NCBI RefSeq assembly: GCF_008831285.2
Contig: NC_045138.2
Coordinates: 41,719,115 to 41,783,114, forward strand
From: Nymphaea colorata
Taxonomy: Eukaryota > Streptophyta > Magnoliopsida > Nymphaeales > Nymphaeaceae
Direction: 5' to 3'
Length of the DNA: 64,000 nt
The translations under genes were made by a program, and so were the position numbers. Of the stretch, positions 1 to 12,700 are shown piece by piece. The notes below the pieces were generated by a model, which was given only the letters and a program-made list of their open reading frames with translations, did no database searches and was not told the DNA's origin. Numbering within the stretch: the first letter of the stretch is position 1; each line of letters begins with the position of its first letter.

Positions 1-363
1 TTATTCTGCACCTTGATTAAGTGCGCCATAGTTGTGAATGAACTTTATTAAGATTTTGAAAGTCCTTCAAATACAGAGCTTGAGATTATGAGATTGAAGA
101 ATAAGTTCTGACCAGTTGTCCCATAACTCAGTCCTGTACTCATCTGGCATCCAATGAGCTCCTCTTGTGATAGAGTCAATGTGAATATGCAACAATAATT
201 TAATCCTTTTCCATCTATAACAAGTAACTTGGATCTCTGACATACGTAACATTGATTGTCCCTTGGTATCTTTCTGATCCTGCATAACAAACTCATTGGC
301 GTCATTAGCGAACCATCAAGATGTCTAGAGAGACAAAAGGAATAATCTTCCTTTCCAAGTCAG
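1..363. other. Unassigned sequence upstream of the first visible COP1 exon
   Basis: AT-rich sequence with short open frames on the minus strand that match no family I know. It ends in a possible splice acceptor (CAG at 361-363), so it is most likely the end of an upstream COP1 intron. The RING-encoding COP1 exon is not in it. Confidence 0.4.
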
Positions 364-612
364 AAAATATACTAATTGCCTGGTGAAGATTATTTATGGC
401 CTTCACAATTTAGCATGAAAATGTATCTGAAACTACAAGTTGATGATCTTAAACAGGGGGCTGATATATCCATGAAAGAGCTTGATGATCTCTTATCACT
501 TCTTGTGGATAAGAAGAGAAAGATGGAGCAAGAAGAAGCTGAAACAAATATGCAAATATTACTTGATTTTCTACACTGCCTTAGGAAGCAAAAGCTTCAG
601 GAGTTGAATGAG
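364..612 (+). CDS. COP1: COP1 exon for start of coiled coil, 5' half damaged
   Basis: From about 450 the frame is clean COP1, ending in the strongly conserved segment [15 protein letters not shown] just before the donor at 613. Further 5' the DNA still resembles the family segment that follows the RING: a YTNCL-like stretch after the CAG at 361-363 where COP1 has YPNFL, and later NVSETT where COP1 has HVSKTA. These lie in different reading frames, with TAA at 373-375 in the frame of the coiled coil. An acceptor at 411-413 would give an open exon, 414-612, with a short unusual start. So either the exon has shortened to a new acceptor or the copy carries frameshifts here. Confidence 0.7.
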
Positions 613-3600
613 GTTAGCATTCTCATCTTTCTACTTGTATGTAGTAACCTTTGTTTCCTTGTCATTTGTAAGAATCATGTATGTATATGTATGTTTTTAT
701 GTTATTATGTTTTTTATGGTTAGTTGAGTATGGACCAGTTTTGTATATACCATTGTGACAAATATCGTTCTCGGAAAAATATCGGCAAGGTTTTTCTAGT
801 GTACTTTTTGGCAAAATTGTATTTCTCCGAAAAATTCAGGAAAAATGTCTGCCAATTTAAAAAATAAAAAATCCTAAAAATTAGAATAAAATAAAATAAC
901 TGGGAAACTAATAAAGAAGCGAAAAAATCATAATAAAATCGTGAGAAAATCACAAGATGTTCATTTTTGCTGAGATTTTCAAAAATCTCGCAGCATTTTC
1001 CTGCTATTTTCATTGTACTTGTTTTTCTCATAAATATCGCGAGGTTTTCAAAAATCTCCCAATATTTGTGACAATGGTACATAGTCATGTAAACCATTTT
1101 GAAGGGTATTATTGTATTTCTCCAGTTAGGGCAACACCCTTATTTACTAACGAGAATCCCTACCATCTCTAAGGTGTTTGTGAAGGGTATTATTGCATTT
1201 CTTCAATTAGTCCATGAACCTTTTTAACCTCAAAATTGAGGGAAGGAAGGTGGAGGGGAACAGGTCTGGCTTCCTTCTCCCAATTTTAAAGGTGCAAATA
1301 CACCCTGGTGAGAGTACACCTGGGGAGCATAATCTGAGCAATCAACGACCCACTATAGGATGGTCTTGTTAAGCTTTAACATTGTTCTGATTTGACTGTG
1401 ACACATAAGTTCAACCTCCGTAATTCAGTCTAATATACATTGCTTGGATGTGCATATTCTCTTGTTGAGCAGTTGAACACTGGAAAAGCTTTCAGACCAA
1501 AGGACCAATAGGAACTCTAGAGCTTCACTCTTGCTGGTAATACGAGTATAAATATGTCATATTTCATTAATCTTCATTTGTTTATGGACTTCAGAACTTG
1601 AACTATATTGTCAACCTCTTCCACAAGGATCTTCGTATCAGTCTTTTTATTGGAAGCCACTCTCTCAAAAACTTCCAAATGGTTGCATTTCTTTTTTCAA
1701 AATGCTTATGCTATGTTATGCATGTTTTTTAGTTACTGATTTTCCTCTTCTTTCCTGCAATAATTATGTGATTAGAATTGAATGATCTTAACAAGCTTTT
1801 AGTTGCACGCTTGTGAGATATGGGTTCATTATAATGTGCAACTTATTCATTCAAGTTGTTTCAAAAGCCTTTATCTAGTTAGGGTTTAAATTTATTTGTT
1901 TTCACGGGATTTTTACCTTGCAGGTCCAAACTGATCTTGAATACATTAAAGAAGATATGAATGCAGTCGAACGCCATCGGATGGAGTTATACCGGGCCAG
2001 GGAAAGGTACTCAGTCAAGTTGAGGATGCTTGACGATCCTATGTCTAGAACAAATTGGCCATCTTCAGTAAATAAACATGGAAGTATTGCTACATCCAAT
2101 GCACAAAGTTGTCAAGATGGGTCAGGCTCAGCAAGTTTTCACACCAAGAAAGTTGATCCTAAGCTCCAAGGAATTTCTCAGGTACTCCAGAAGAGGTCTT
2201 CACTTAATGGATCAGACTCCCAAAATGTTGGTGGTCAATCGGGACTTGCAGTTGCCAGGAGACGAAGAGTTAATGCGCAGGTTGGTTATTAAGACATATT
2301 TCACCTTTTGTTACTCTAAAACCAAAGGCATTCCAGTTAGTCGCTTTGGTTGTCCATGTCCACTGGCCACTTGTACTTCTGTGTGATGTTTAGGTTTATA
2401 ATACACGGTTAATGTGGTGTGACTTCCAACTTCAACAGACACTGATATTTATGGTCATTTTGTGACATGTACTTTGAGTGACTATTCTACAAATTGTTAT
2501 ATAGTGACTACGAATGGAAACATTCTACATGGAGAATTTTGTTCCTGTTTTTCTTTATACTTTATGTCTTTGGTTTCTGAACGATCAGAAAGTTCATGGA
2601 TGGTTTCAACAACCAGCTTATTAATGAGTTTTTTATGCAAAAGTTGTTGGGAAAATGGGCCCTGCCTTTCTGTTACTAATTAAAACGTTTAGCTTAAGGT
2701 ACTTTTTATGTCACGCGTATTCCACCAATAGTAATTTTATTCATACTTGTACTACGCTTTCTTAGCCCTAATCTTGTCTTTTCTTGGCGTTGATCTACAA
2801 GCAATAGGAACACTTTAACTTTGCTGAAGTTCTTCTGTGATGTTCTACAACTGGGTTGGAATAATAACTTCAGATGTAATTTTATTCATATTCATATTAA
2901 TCTTTCATAGCCTCACTTCTTGTCTCTTTTCTTGGCATTGATCTTACAATCAACAGGACACTTTAACTTTGTCAAGTTTTTCTGTGACATTCTGCAATTA
3001 TATTGTTATTCTCTCTTCAAATTTTCAACTTGAAATTTTATTTAACTTGTTAAGTATTCCTGCTTGTTGCATTTTTTTTCTCTGCACACAGTTTGATGAC
3101 TTGCAAGAGTGTTACCTTCAAAAACGACGTAAAATGAGTAATCCAACTATTAAACAAGGAGAGAGGGATTTTAATGCTATAAGTAGAGAAGGATACCATG
3201 CAGGTCTTGAAGATTTCCAGTCTGTACTTACAACCTTTACTCGATACAGGTGATAATTATCACATCTCAAAATCACTTGAACTGAGTACCTTAGGGATGC
3301 TTTCTGTTGATAGTTTTACTTTTTTGTCCAGATTTGTTGCTACTAATCCTGTTACATACATTTTTTAGCCGCTTGCGGGTCCTTGCAGAGCTTAGGCATG
3401 GAGATCTGTTTCATTCTGCAAATATTGTTTCAAGGTAAGATCCTTGATTTACAAATTTTATATCCAAATGGATGTTAGATAAACACATTATTACTATATT
3501 AAAGGTTTTACATTATGCAGTATTTTTTGTCTTGAATGTCTCGTTGTCCTTGACAAATATCCACAATATTTTGAGGAAATTGTGTTTTATGATTTTATCA

Positions 3601-5628
3601 CCAAAAAGAAAGACGGTTTTTGTTGGGCGAGAAAATAAATATCACAACAATATCATGATATATTTTCCGTATTTGTTAAAAAAATATATTTTCATTTCTT
3701 GTTTGTTTTTTATTTTTAAAACTATTTTGAGTGACTTCAATAATTTACAAAGTTAGTAATAAAATCATTATTTATACATTATATTATTCTTTATATACTT
3801 TTAAGTTAAAGCTTTTTGAATCCTGAGATTTTGAGAAGGAAAAAAGAAATGGAAAGAAACTTCTGAAGAAAGCCTTTCCATGAAATTTCAAAGTGATGTG
3901 TGTGAGTGTGATTTAAACGTAGAAAATTAGAAATGATACTGCTTATGGACTATTCTTGGAACTAAAAAAATACTCCTGTAGAAAAACAACATCAAACAAA
4001 GACAAGTGCAAGTGCAGCTATGCACATTTGGATGTCAGTGAACTTTGTCTCAAACCCTTTAAAGAGGTTGTTATGTGCGTCAGACCTGTGTAAATCAGGT
4101 ATCAATCACAAAAAATAACAGGCATCCAACCTTAAGAACAGAACTGCACTTCTCACACTCTTGAGTAGAACTGAAATATATGAAAAGAGAGAAAATCAGA
4201 TACAAGAATCAGGTCTAAGGCCATAAAAACACATGGGATCATAGACTTCAATTTGAGTGCGTCTTAGAGGTTGATGAATTTTTCTTATGTAAGTAATGAT
4301 ATTCCTAGTTGGCATATTTTTACAAGGTATGCATTTTCATCCATCGAAGTATTGTTTTCATTGTATCATCTTCAGACTGCATATCATCAAGAAAGGAATC
4401 ATCATCCATCCAATCATAAATGAAAGCATAATCAACATCATGTTTGGATTCATTTTCTTCCAATTCATTTTCATTTTCAAGAAATTTAACATTGTATGAT
4501 ACTAAAGGTTTATCTTTTAGGGTCACAACATCTATTTCCTTTTTGAGTACCCAATAAAAGCACATTAAGCCTTAGAAGAAAGCTTATCATTTTTGTAATT
4601 TATAACAAAACATTTGCAACCAAAATTTTTTAAAGATTATAGTTAAGTTCCAAGATGTAAAGTCTTTGAAAGGAGAAACATTTTCGAAAGTCTTGGAGGG
4701 CATTCTACTTTTCAAAAACATGGATGTGATAGCAGCTTCGGCCTAAAATAAACATGGGAAGGGCCCTTGTGGTTTCAATAATATGCCAATGCTTTCTTTC
4801 AGGAACCGCATTTTATTGAGGGGAGCTGGGACAAGATTTTTAATGTAAAATGTCTTTTTCATATACATTTTTTATTTAAATCATTATCAAGATATTCCCC
4901 TCTGAATCTCTTCTAAGGATTTTAATACTGGTGTCAAATTTTGATCATATTATAAAGTTTTTAAAGTGATAAAGAACTTAAAAGTAAATCCAAACATATC
5001 CTGAGTAATTATCAACAAATATGGCATAGTAAGACAAACCACCTTTAGACATAATGGGAGCAGGACAGCAAACATCCGAGTTCAGTAATCAAAAAGGAGA
5101 TTTTTTAACAAATATTCAATCACCAAAAGGTAAGACTTTTAATTTCTGTTTAATACAACTATAATAGATTTGTTTACATATTTCTTTCATAAAAGGCATA
5201 CAATCTTTCCAAAACTTGAATGTCCAAGTCTTTGATGCCAAAATTGTATGTCATCTTTCTTTGTGAATTACAGAAAGCTTTGAATAGATTCAAATAGTTA
5301 ACATAATAAAGGTCTTTTCTAGAGTCTTCCTGGAAAGATGATCCTCTATCCAAAATCTGTTTTGGAAGAAACTATCTCAGAACCATGATCAGTTATTTTA
5401 TTTGAGAAACTGATAGAAGATTCAAATTAAGTTTTGGGTGTCTAGTTAACTTTTGGTATTTGAACAATCTTTGAATTAAATTTTTTATCAATGTTTCCAG
5501 AATACTCAATCGAAAGAAGTGTTCCATCAGCGGTTTCTACGACACAGAAGCTATGTCACATGGGTGCGGGTGCTGGTGTGGGATGCAGCAAGTTACAAAA
5601 AAAACTTGGGTGCGGGTGCGACGAGAGC

Positions 5629-5667
<39 letters not shown>

Positions 5668-6666
5668 TATATATGTTATTTGTCTATACTTTAAAACTTT
5701 TTTTTATCTAGGTTACCTTAATCTCATACAAAATTCAAAGTTTTATTCAATAAAATAAGGGGGGAGAGAGAGAAGGGAAAAAAAAAGAGGGAAAGATAGG
5801 AGAAGGAAAAAAATGAAAAAGAAATAAAAAAAAAGAAGAACGGGTGCGGTTAGCAGCACCCGATTCGGTTTGACCAAGTCGGGTGCCGTGTCGGGTCGCA
5901 CCAGCACTCGCACCCGCATGGGTGCGCGTGCGCCACCATAGTTGTCGCAGCCGTGTGACTTAGGACAAGAGTTTTCAACTAGTGTATTTGGAAAGCAAGA
6001 AGCCATTTGGGACATACAGAGAGATGCTCCTGAGTCAAGAATTCAAGAGAACTTATCTGATGAAGAGTTACCAAAGTTAAGTATGTCTTGGATAGGTCAG
6101 TATCAATAATCTTTTTTCAGCAGCTTTAGACAACTGGCCTCCTAAACACATGCCATCCAGTAGAAAAATTTGCATAACTAATAGCTCCAGAAACAGCACT
6201 CTGCAGTCTGAGCAGTTTCACCAAACAGCTGTGAGCAACACAGTTACGATCCAACAGGAAGACAGTCTTCAAGATGCAATCACTTTGAAGAAATCTGGGT
6301 AACAAATTAAGGACAAACACAGCGCTCTGATACCATGTAAATCAAGTTCCGATCAGCAAGAATAACAGAGGTTCAGCCTTAAGAACAGAACTGCAGTTCT
6401 CACACTCTTGAGTAAAACTGAAATGTGTTAAAGAGAGGAAATCTAATACAAAAACCAGGTCTAAGGCCATAACATTACAGGGGATCAAAGTCCACAATAT
6501 ATGGAAAACAAGAGAGCAGTAAGGGAGACTATAGTGCTTGCACTAGTTCTATCTGCTAGAAATCTAGTCTTTGGAACTAACCAATGGCTAGTCCTAACAA
6601 ACAAAAAACAGAATAAAAAAGTACAGAAATAAAATAAATAAGATACACAAAACTCAAAACCTAAAT

Positions 6667-6703
<37 letters not shown>

Positions 6704-9700
6704 ACTCCAAGGATATATATAAAAGACTGACATATATTTATAGACTTAATCTATGATATGATACATATATACATATATAGTCTAACAATCTGCACCTGCT
6801 TCTGTTGCATCTGCACTTTTGATTCTCTTATTATTAGCTTCAACTGCTTATGGGTTTTTTATCATTAAATCATATTTTACATTGTCTACTAGACTTGTGC
6901 CTGACTTTTCTTGGTATCAATTTAATTGCAGCATTGAATTTGATAGAGATGATGAGTTCTTTGCTACTGCTGGAGTTTCTAGACGTATCAAAGTTTTTGA
7001 GTTTTCGACTGTGAGTATAAGAACTCATTGATCAGTATTTTTTGTAAAGAAATTACTCATTCTAAATGTTTAGTGGATATTGGTTATTTTCTAGGTTGTA
7101 AATGAGCCTTCTGATGTCCACTGTCCTGTGGTGGAGATGTCCACCAGATTCAAGCTTAGTTGTCTGAGTTGGAACAAATACATTAAAAACCAGATTGCAA
7201 GTAGTGACTATGATGGCATTGTAACTGTCTGGGATGTAAATACCCGCCAGGTAATCAGAGAATGCTCTCTTGTCGAATATACAGGAAGAAAGAGTTATAG
7301 AATGCCTTTATTCCTTAACTGTTGGTAATCAATTGTCAAGATGATCTTGTGTGCTTTTAGAGCATCATGGAATATGAGGAGCATGAGAAGAGAGCATGGA
7401 GTGTTGATTTTTCACGGACGGAGCCCTCAATGCTTGTATCTGGTAGTGATGACTGTAAGGTACAAAAAATTTCAGGTTCATGATTCTCAATTGTGTTATA
7501 ATAATATTGACAGTATGTAAAAACATATTTATATGTACCTGGTAGATGGTGGAAGCTATAATCTAGTGCCGGAGATGGGTAAGATGGATTTTACAAAGAG
7601 TGTTGTAGTGAAGATACTGAAGTCCCACCCTAAACCGTTGCACTTACTAAAGCTTAATTTTCATATGGCTTTTTTTTTTCTTTGTAAGTTGTGGGTGGTA
7701 GCGTCTCACCCTGGGTTTACTTCTGATGGGCCACATATGCCAAGTGGCTTCACCGTGGGATGGTTTTATTATCCCTTTCAAGAAATGTATCCTGTGCATT
7801 CCTAGTGCTTTTGCTCTTCTATTTTTTGTGATTCCAAGTATTTGGTGGTACAGGTTAAGGTCTGGTGCACCAAGCAAGAAGCAAGTGTGCTGAACATTGA
7901 TATGAAAGCGAACATATGCTGTGTCAAATATAATCCAGGATCAAGCAGATATATAGCAGTAATGTGTTTTTCCCTTTCTGACCACTTTTCTTTCATTTTT
8001 TTATGTCACTGCATGACATTTGATTTCTCATTCTGGTACAGGTTGGTTCTGCTGACCATCACATTCATTATTATGACTTGAGAAATATTAGTGCTCCATT
8101 ACATGTTTTCAGTGGACACAGAAAGGCAGTTTCATATGTGAAGTTTTTATCCAATGATGAGCTGGCATCAGCATCAACAGACAGCACACTGCGATTGTGG
8201 GATGTGAAGGAAAACTTTCTTGTATGTTTTATTGCTTTCCTCTGTCTAACTTGAATTGCTTGTATGTTTAATTGCTTTCTTGTGCCCAAGTTGAATTTGT
8301 TTCATGTATTATGTTAACTGCTCGTCAACCCCTCCTTGTAGCATGAGGCTCACTTTTCAAACACAACTTGTGTCCTGTTCACACAATGACAATGTAGTTT
8401 AAGCTTCATGCTGAAGCTACAAGTCATATATGGTGCGGATGCATGGCTTGCAGGGGCATTTTGGTGATTTAACTATTTTCTCTGTGTAGTTGTTCTTAAT
8501 GTGAGGGTATTACTGGAGTTCTTAATTTTATAACATGAAATATACTTGATAAGTGATTGCTTATGATTCAAAAACACTATTTGCTGCCTAGGCCGTGAGT
8601 GGCACATACAGCCTTGGTGGAATTAGCAATCCCCTCCTCTCCCTTCTCAACCCCAATACTATGTCACACGGACGCGGCTAAAGAGGCCGCGTACCCGTGT
8701 CGACTCGCCGACACGGGACTCGGCTAGGACATGGCAAAAAATAAAAAATAAAAATTTAATTTTTTTTTTCATTTTATCAATTTTTTGTGATGCATCCAAT
8801 TATTTCCATGAACAATCCTTTCAAATATTCAGTACTTTTGTGATAAAACACATTTTCTCACAAGATTGTAAGAGTGAACTATTAATTTATTGTTTTTTTA
8901 GCCGTGTCCGCGTATCCGAAAATTTTGAAAATTGCCGTATCCGCACCCATATCGCATCCACACCCGTGTGACATAGCCCCAATAAGGAAAGAAACAATCA
9001 AATGCACCATTAAATTTTCAAATTATTAAGAAAAATATTTCTCAATGAAAGACACTGGCTATCAATCTATAACAATGAAAACATATGTTAGCACATTAAA
9101 CATATTATAACATGACAGTAAAAATGATTAAAATGTTTAAAGATTTAACGTTAGGAAGTTAAAATTTTAAAGTTCTTAAAGTTGCAGAAAAAGAACAAGT
9201 TTACATTTTAGCATCATTACCCAATGTTCACAAAACATGCAAATTTTTGTAATTTTCCAAACCAACTACTGAATCTTTATTCTCTAGTTACTGAAGATTA
9301 AAAGCCTAAAGTGAACCTAAAGCTGTAAATCCAATAAGAAGAAAACATGAATAACATATTCTCTAGTTCCTTTTTGATTGGCATAGTATCCAATGAATAC
9401 ACATTTGATGGCTTGGGCAGCAAGTTTGTTTTTGTCTGGGCCTAGGATGTGTGCAAAGCAGGTGCATCCAAACACTTCGGGAGGTATATGAAATAATGGT
9501 CGATCTGGATATAAAAGTTGAATGAGAATACGTTCTTGGATGGCTGACGAGGGTAATCTATTAATGAGATAGCATGCGGTAAGAATCGCATCACCCCAAA
9601 AATAGGCAGGCATGTGTGAATGCAACATGAGGGTACAGGCCACATTTAGGAGTTGTCGATGTTTACGTTCGGCAACACCATTTTGTTGGGACGTGTGAGG

Positions 9701-12700
9701 ACAAGTATATTAAGTTCGAATTCCATGATTGGCATAAAATTGAAGTAGCACGGAGGATTTGAATTCAAGAGCATTATCAGTGCGAATATTTTTGACAATG
9801 AAACCAAACTGAGTTTTTATTTGTTTGACAAATTTCGGAAGAATACATATGACTTCCGATCTTTCCCGTAACAAGAATACCCAACTGACTCTAGTAAAAT
9901 CATCAACCAAAACAAGATAATACCGAAAACGTGAGTGAAAAGGAACCTGACTAGGACCCCATACATCCACATGAATGAGATCAAATGGACTTTAACTAGA
10001 TGGACTCTGACTCGATGGAAAGCTGCTCCGTGTATGTTTGCCTAACTGGCAAACATCACATAAGAAGGACTCTGATGCAGTAATACCTGGAAACATGCGA
10101 TGAAGTTTGGACACTGATGGATGACCTAGTCTGAGATGCCACTGGAAAGGAGAAGTCTTCGAGGAGAATGATGATACAGCAACATTTACTGGGACAGACA
10201 AGAAATAGAGACCCTCACGTTCATGGCCGCCACCAATCACCTTCCCAGTTAGTAAGTCCTAAAAGATCATGAACCAGGGTAAAAAATGACTCTACACTGT
10301 AAGTCAATAGCCAGCTGCTTAACAGATAGCAAATTAACAGGAAACTGAGGAGCATAGAGCACGTGAGTAATAGTGCCTAAATGTGGGAGATAAATATCAC
10401 CGCTGCCCAACACAGGAGATAGCTTGCCATCAGCTAGTCTGACATGCTGTGGTGTAGAGAATCTGACTAAAGATGAAAAATGTGTGATTGATTACAACAA
10501 TGCCTGGAGGCTCCAGAATCTATCATCCACATCATATCTGGGCCATCGGTAGGAGCACCAACAGAGAAGGCTGAGTCTATTCCAGTAGTATTGGCATATG
10601 AGAAGGAATTTCCAGTCATCTTGTAGTCATTGGAACCCTCGAACACATTACCATCAGCCATAGTAAAATTCCAATCAAAATTTTGGGCACAATATGTATG
10701 TATCAGATGCAACAGTCAACTTCAATCAAGAAATAAATCTTTACGGATCACAGAACTCCAAAAAAAAGAATAATAATAAGCAGTCCCAATAGTCCCAATG
10801 CCAGTTGACCCACATGTGACTGCGCACACCCCCAACAGTCCACAATTCTACTCCACCTGAATATTAGATGGCTGCTACAACACCAGACTTAGTAACTCTG
10901 CACATGACTGCACATATGTCTAGCAGTCTACCATTCTGCTCCACATGAACTATGTGATAATCAGATCATGTCTTAATACCACCCACGTATGGCACACAAT
11001 ATACAGGAAGCAGCAGTCAGACACCACATAAAAAAAATCTCTACTATCCTCAAAGATTATACGAATATCATACGCTATGCAATAAGGGAGAATCTGTAAT
11101 CACAGAAACTAACCAAATCTGAACCGTATAAAAGGGAGTAGATAACAGATTACAGAGATTTGAATCAATTGCTGCGGATGATAGCAGGCCCATGAATAAA
11201 ACTCCAAAAGACAGCTGCTGACCTCTGCTACTTATGGCTGACTGTTGTTGTTGCCCCCCACATATGATCAGCGTAACACCATCCACGTCAAGTTGTTGCT
11301 AAAATAGCCTCCACGATCAGCTGATCATTTCTGCTCCACATGCCAAACTACACCCACAAACAGCAGCTAAAGCCTCCACAATCAGCAGGTCATTTCTGCT
11401 CCACACGCCAATCAGCAGCCTTCAAACAGCATGACTCCACACACAACAGCAAAAGGGCAGATCTGATATATAACTTCAAAGGGCAGATCTGATACAAGAC
11501 TTCGTTGATTTGCTTCCAACCAATCAGCAGAAAATCAGATCTGATCTTCCACGGCAGCAACGTCATCAAGGTTTCTCCATGTCTTCCACGGCAGCAGCAA
11601 CGCAAGGGTGCTAATCACGTTTAGGTTTGTTTCAGCCGATGACTGAAAAATTGAATCCCCAATCGACTGAAGACGGCTGGGACTTATAACAACAGTTGGT
11701 TCTCATAAAACTAGCTGTCCACGTGTCAAAGAAATCCACGATATCAATAAATCTTGTACTAAGAATCAGCAGCAGTCCTCACGCAGCCTTACTTTACTGA
11801 TTTTGTTTCCACGATCTATAGAAAAATTCTGCTCATATCAAAACTGAGTTCATAAACAGCATATAGACTCCACAAACCACAGTGTCAAGTCACGGTGCAC
11901 CCACAACACTTTGCTTCAGACGATCAACATGAAGTTCCAATCACCGTTGAAGTAGCATCCACGAACACCACAAACCACAGCGTCCCAAGTCACGCTGCAC
12001 CCACAACACTCTGCTTCACACGATCAACATGAGGATCTGATCACGCCTTCCACATAGGCGTGATCAGGTCCTTCTCCACACAGCACGCCCAACCCCTATT
12101 CCCTCACTGTCTCCTTATTGGGTGATAAGAGGGAATAAAGGATGGCAATGACAAGAGAGAGGACGATAAAACAGTAAGGAACTCACTTGGCTGTTCGCCG
12201 GAAAGATTATCGTCGGAGAAGGTGGTTGTTTGAGAAGAAGGTCACCGGAAAACTCATCCTGCAGTCGACGCCAAACCCTGCTCTGATACCATGTTACAAG
12301 AGAGAGAGAGAGATAGCCGAAAGGAATACTTCATTACGTGACCCTAATCTCTATTAAAAGAGATTAGGGTTAGAGAATTTACAAAAGTAGTCCAATAAAA
12401 ATAAGAAAGCATTTAAAGAACTCCTCCCTAACTTCCTAATATTTCAGAAAAACTCTTTTGCATCTTTAACACCTCTCATGGAAGATAGGATTGTTAGCGA
12501 TATATGTAGTGATCTAACCCACGACATTTCAGCCGCAGTTTGAGCCATAGCCCTATATTCTGACTCAGCACTAGAACGAGCCACCACATTCTGCTTCTTG
12601 CTCCTCCAGGAAATGAGATTACCGCCCACAAAGACACAAAAAACTGTAGTAGACTTCCTATCATCTACAGACCCTGCATAATCAGCATCACTTTACGCTT

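Larger units (their letters stand above)
4089..6787 (-). mobile_element. Degenerate Ty1/Copia element in COP1 intron
   Basis: Two related LTR pieces bound this insert: 6336-6787 on the right (begins TGTAAATC, ends TAACA) and a shorter, diverged piece from 4089 to about 4252. A primer binding site for initiator Met-tRNA (CGCTCTGATACCA, plus-strand view) lies at 6323-6335 directly beside the right LTR, so the element is minus-oriented, antisense to COP1. The interior has only fragments of coding sequence and is itself interrupted by a TIR element at 5551-5941. No clear target duplication remains. Confidence 0.65.

Noticed and set aside
48-305. 85-codon minus-strand frame near the window start
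   Set aside because: No domain recognised and it lies in a likely COP1 intron.
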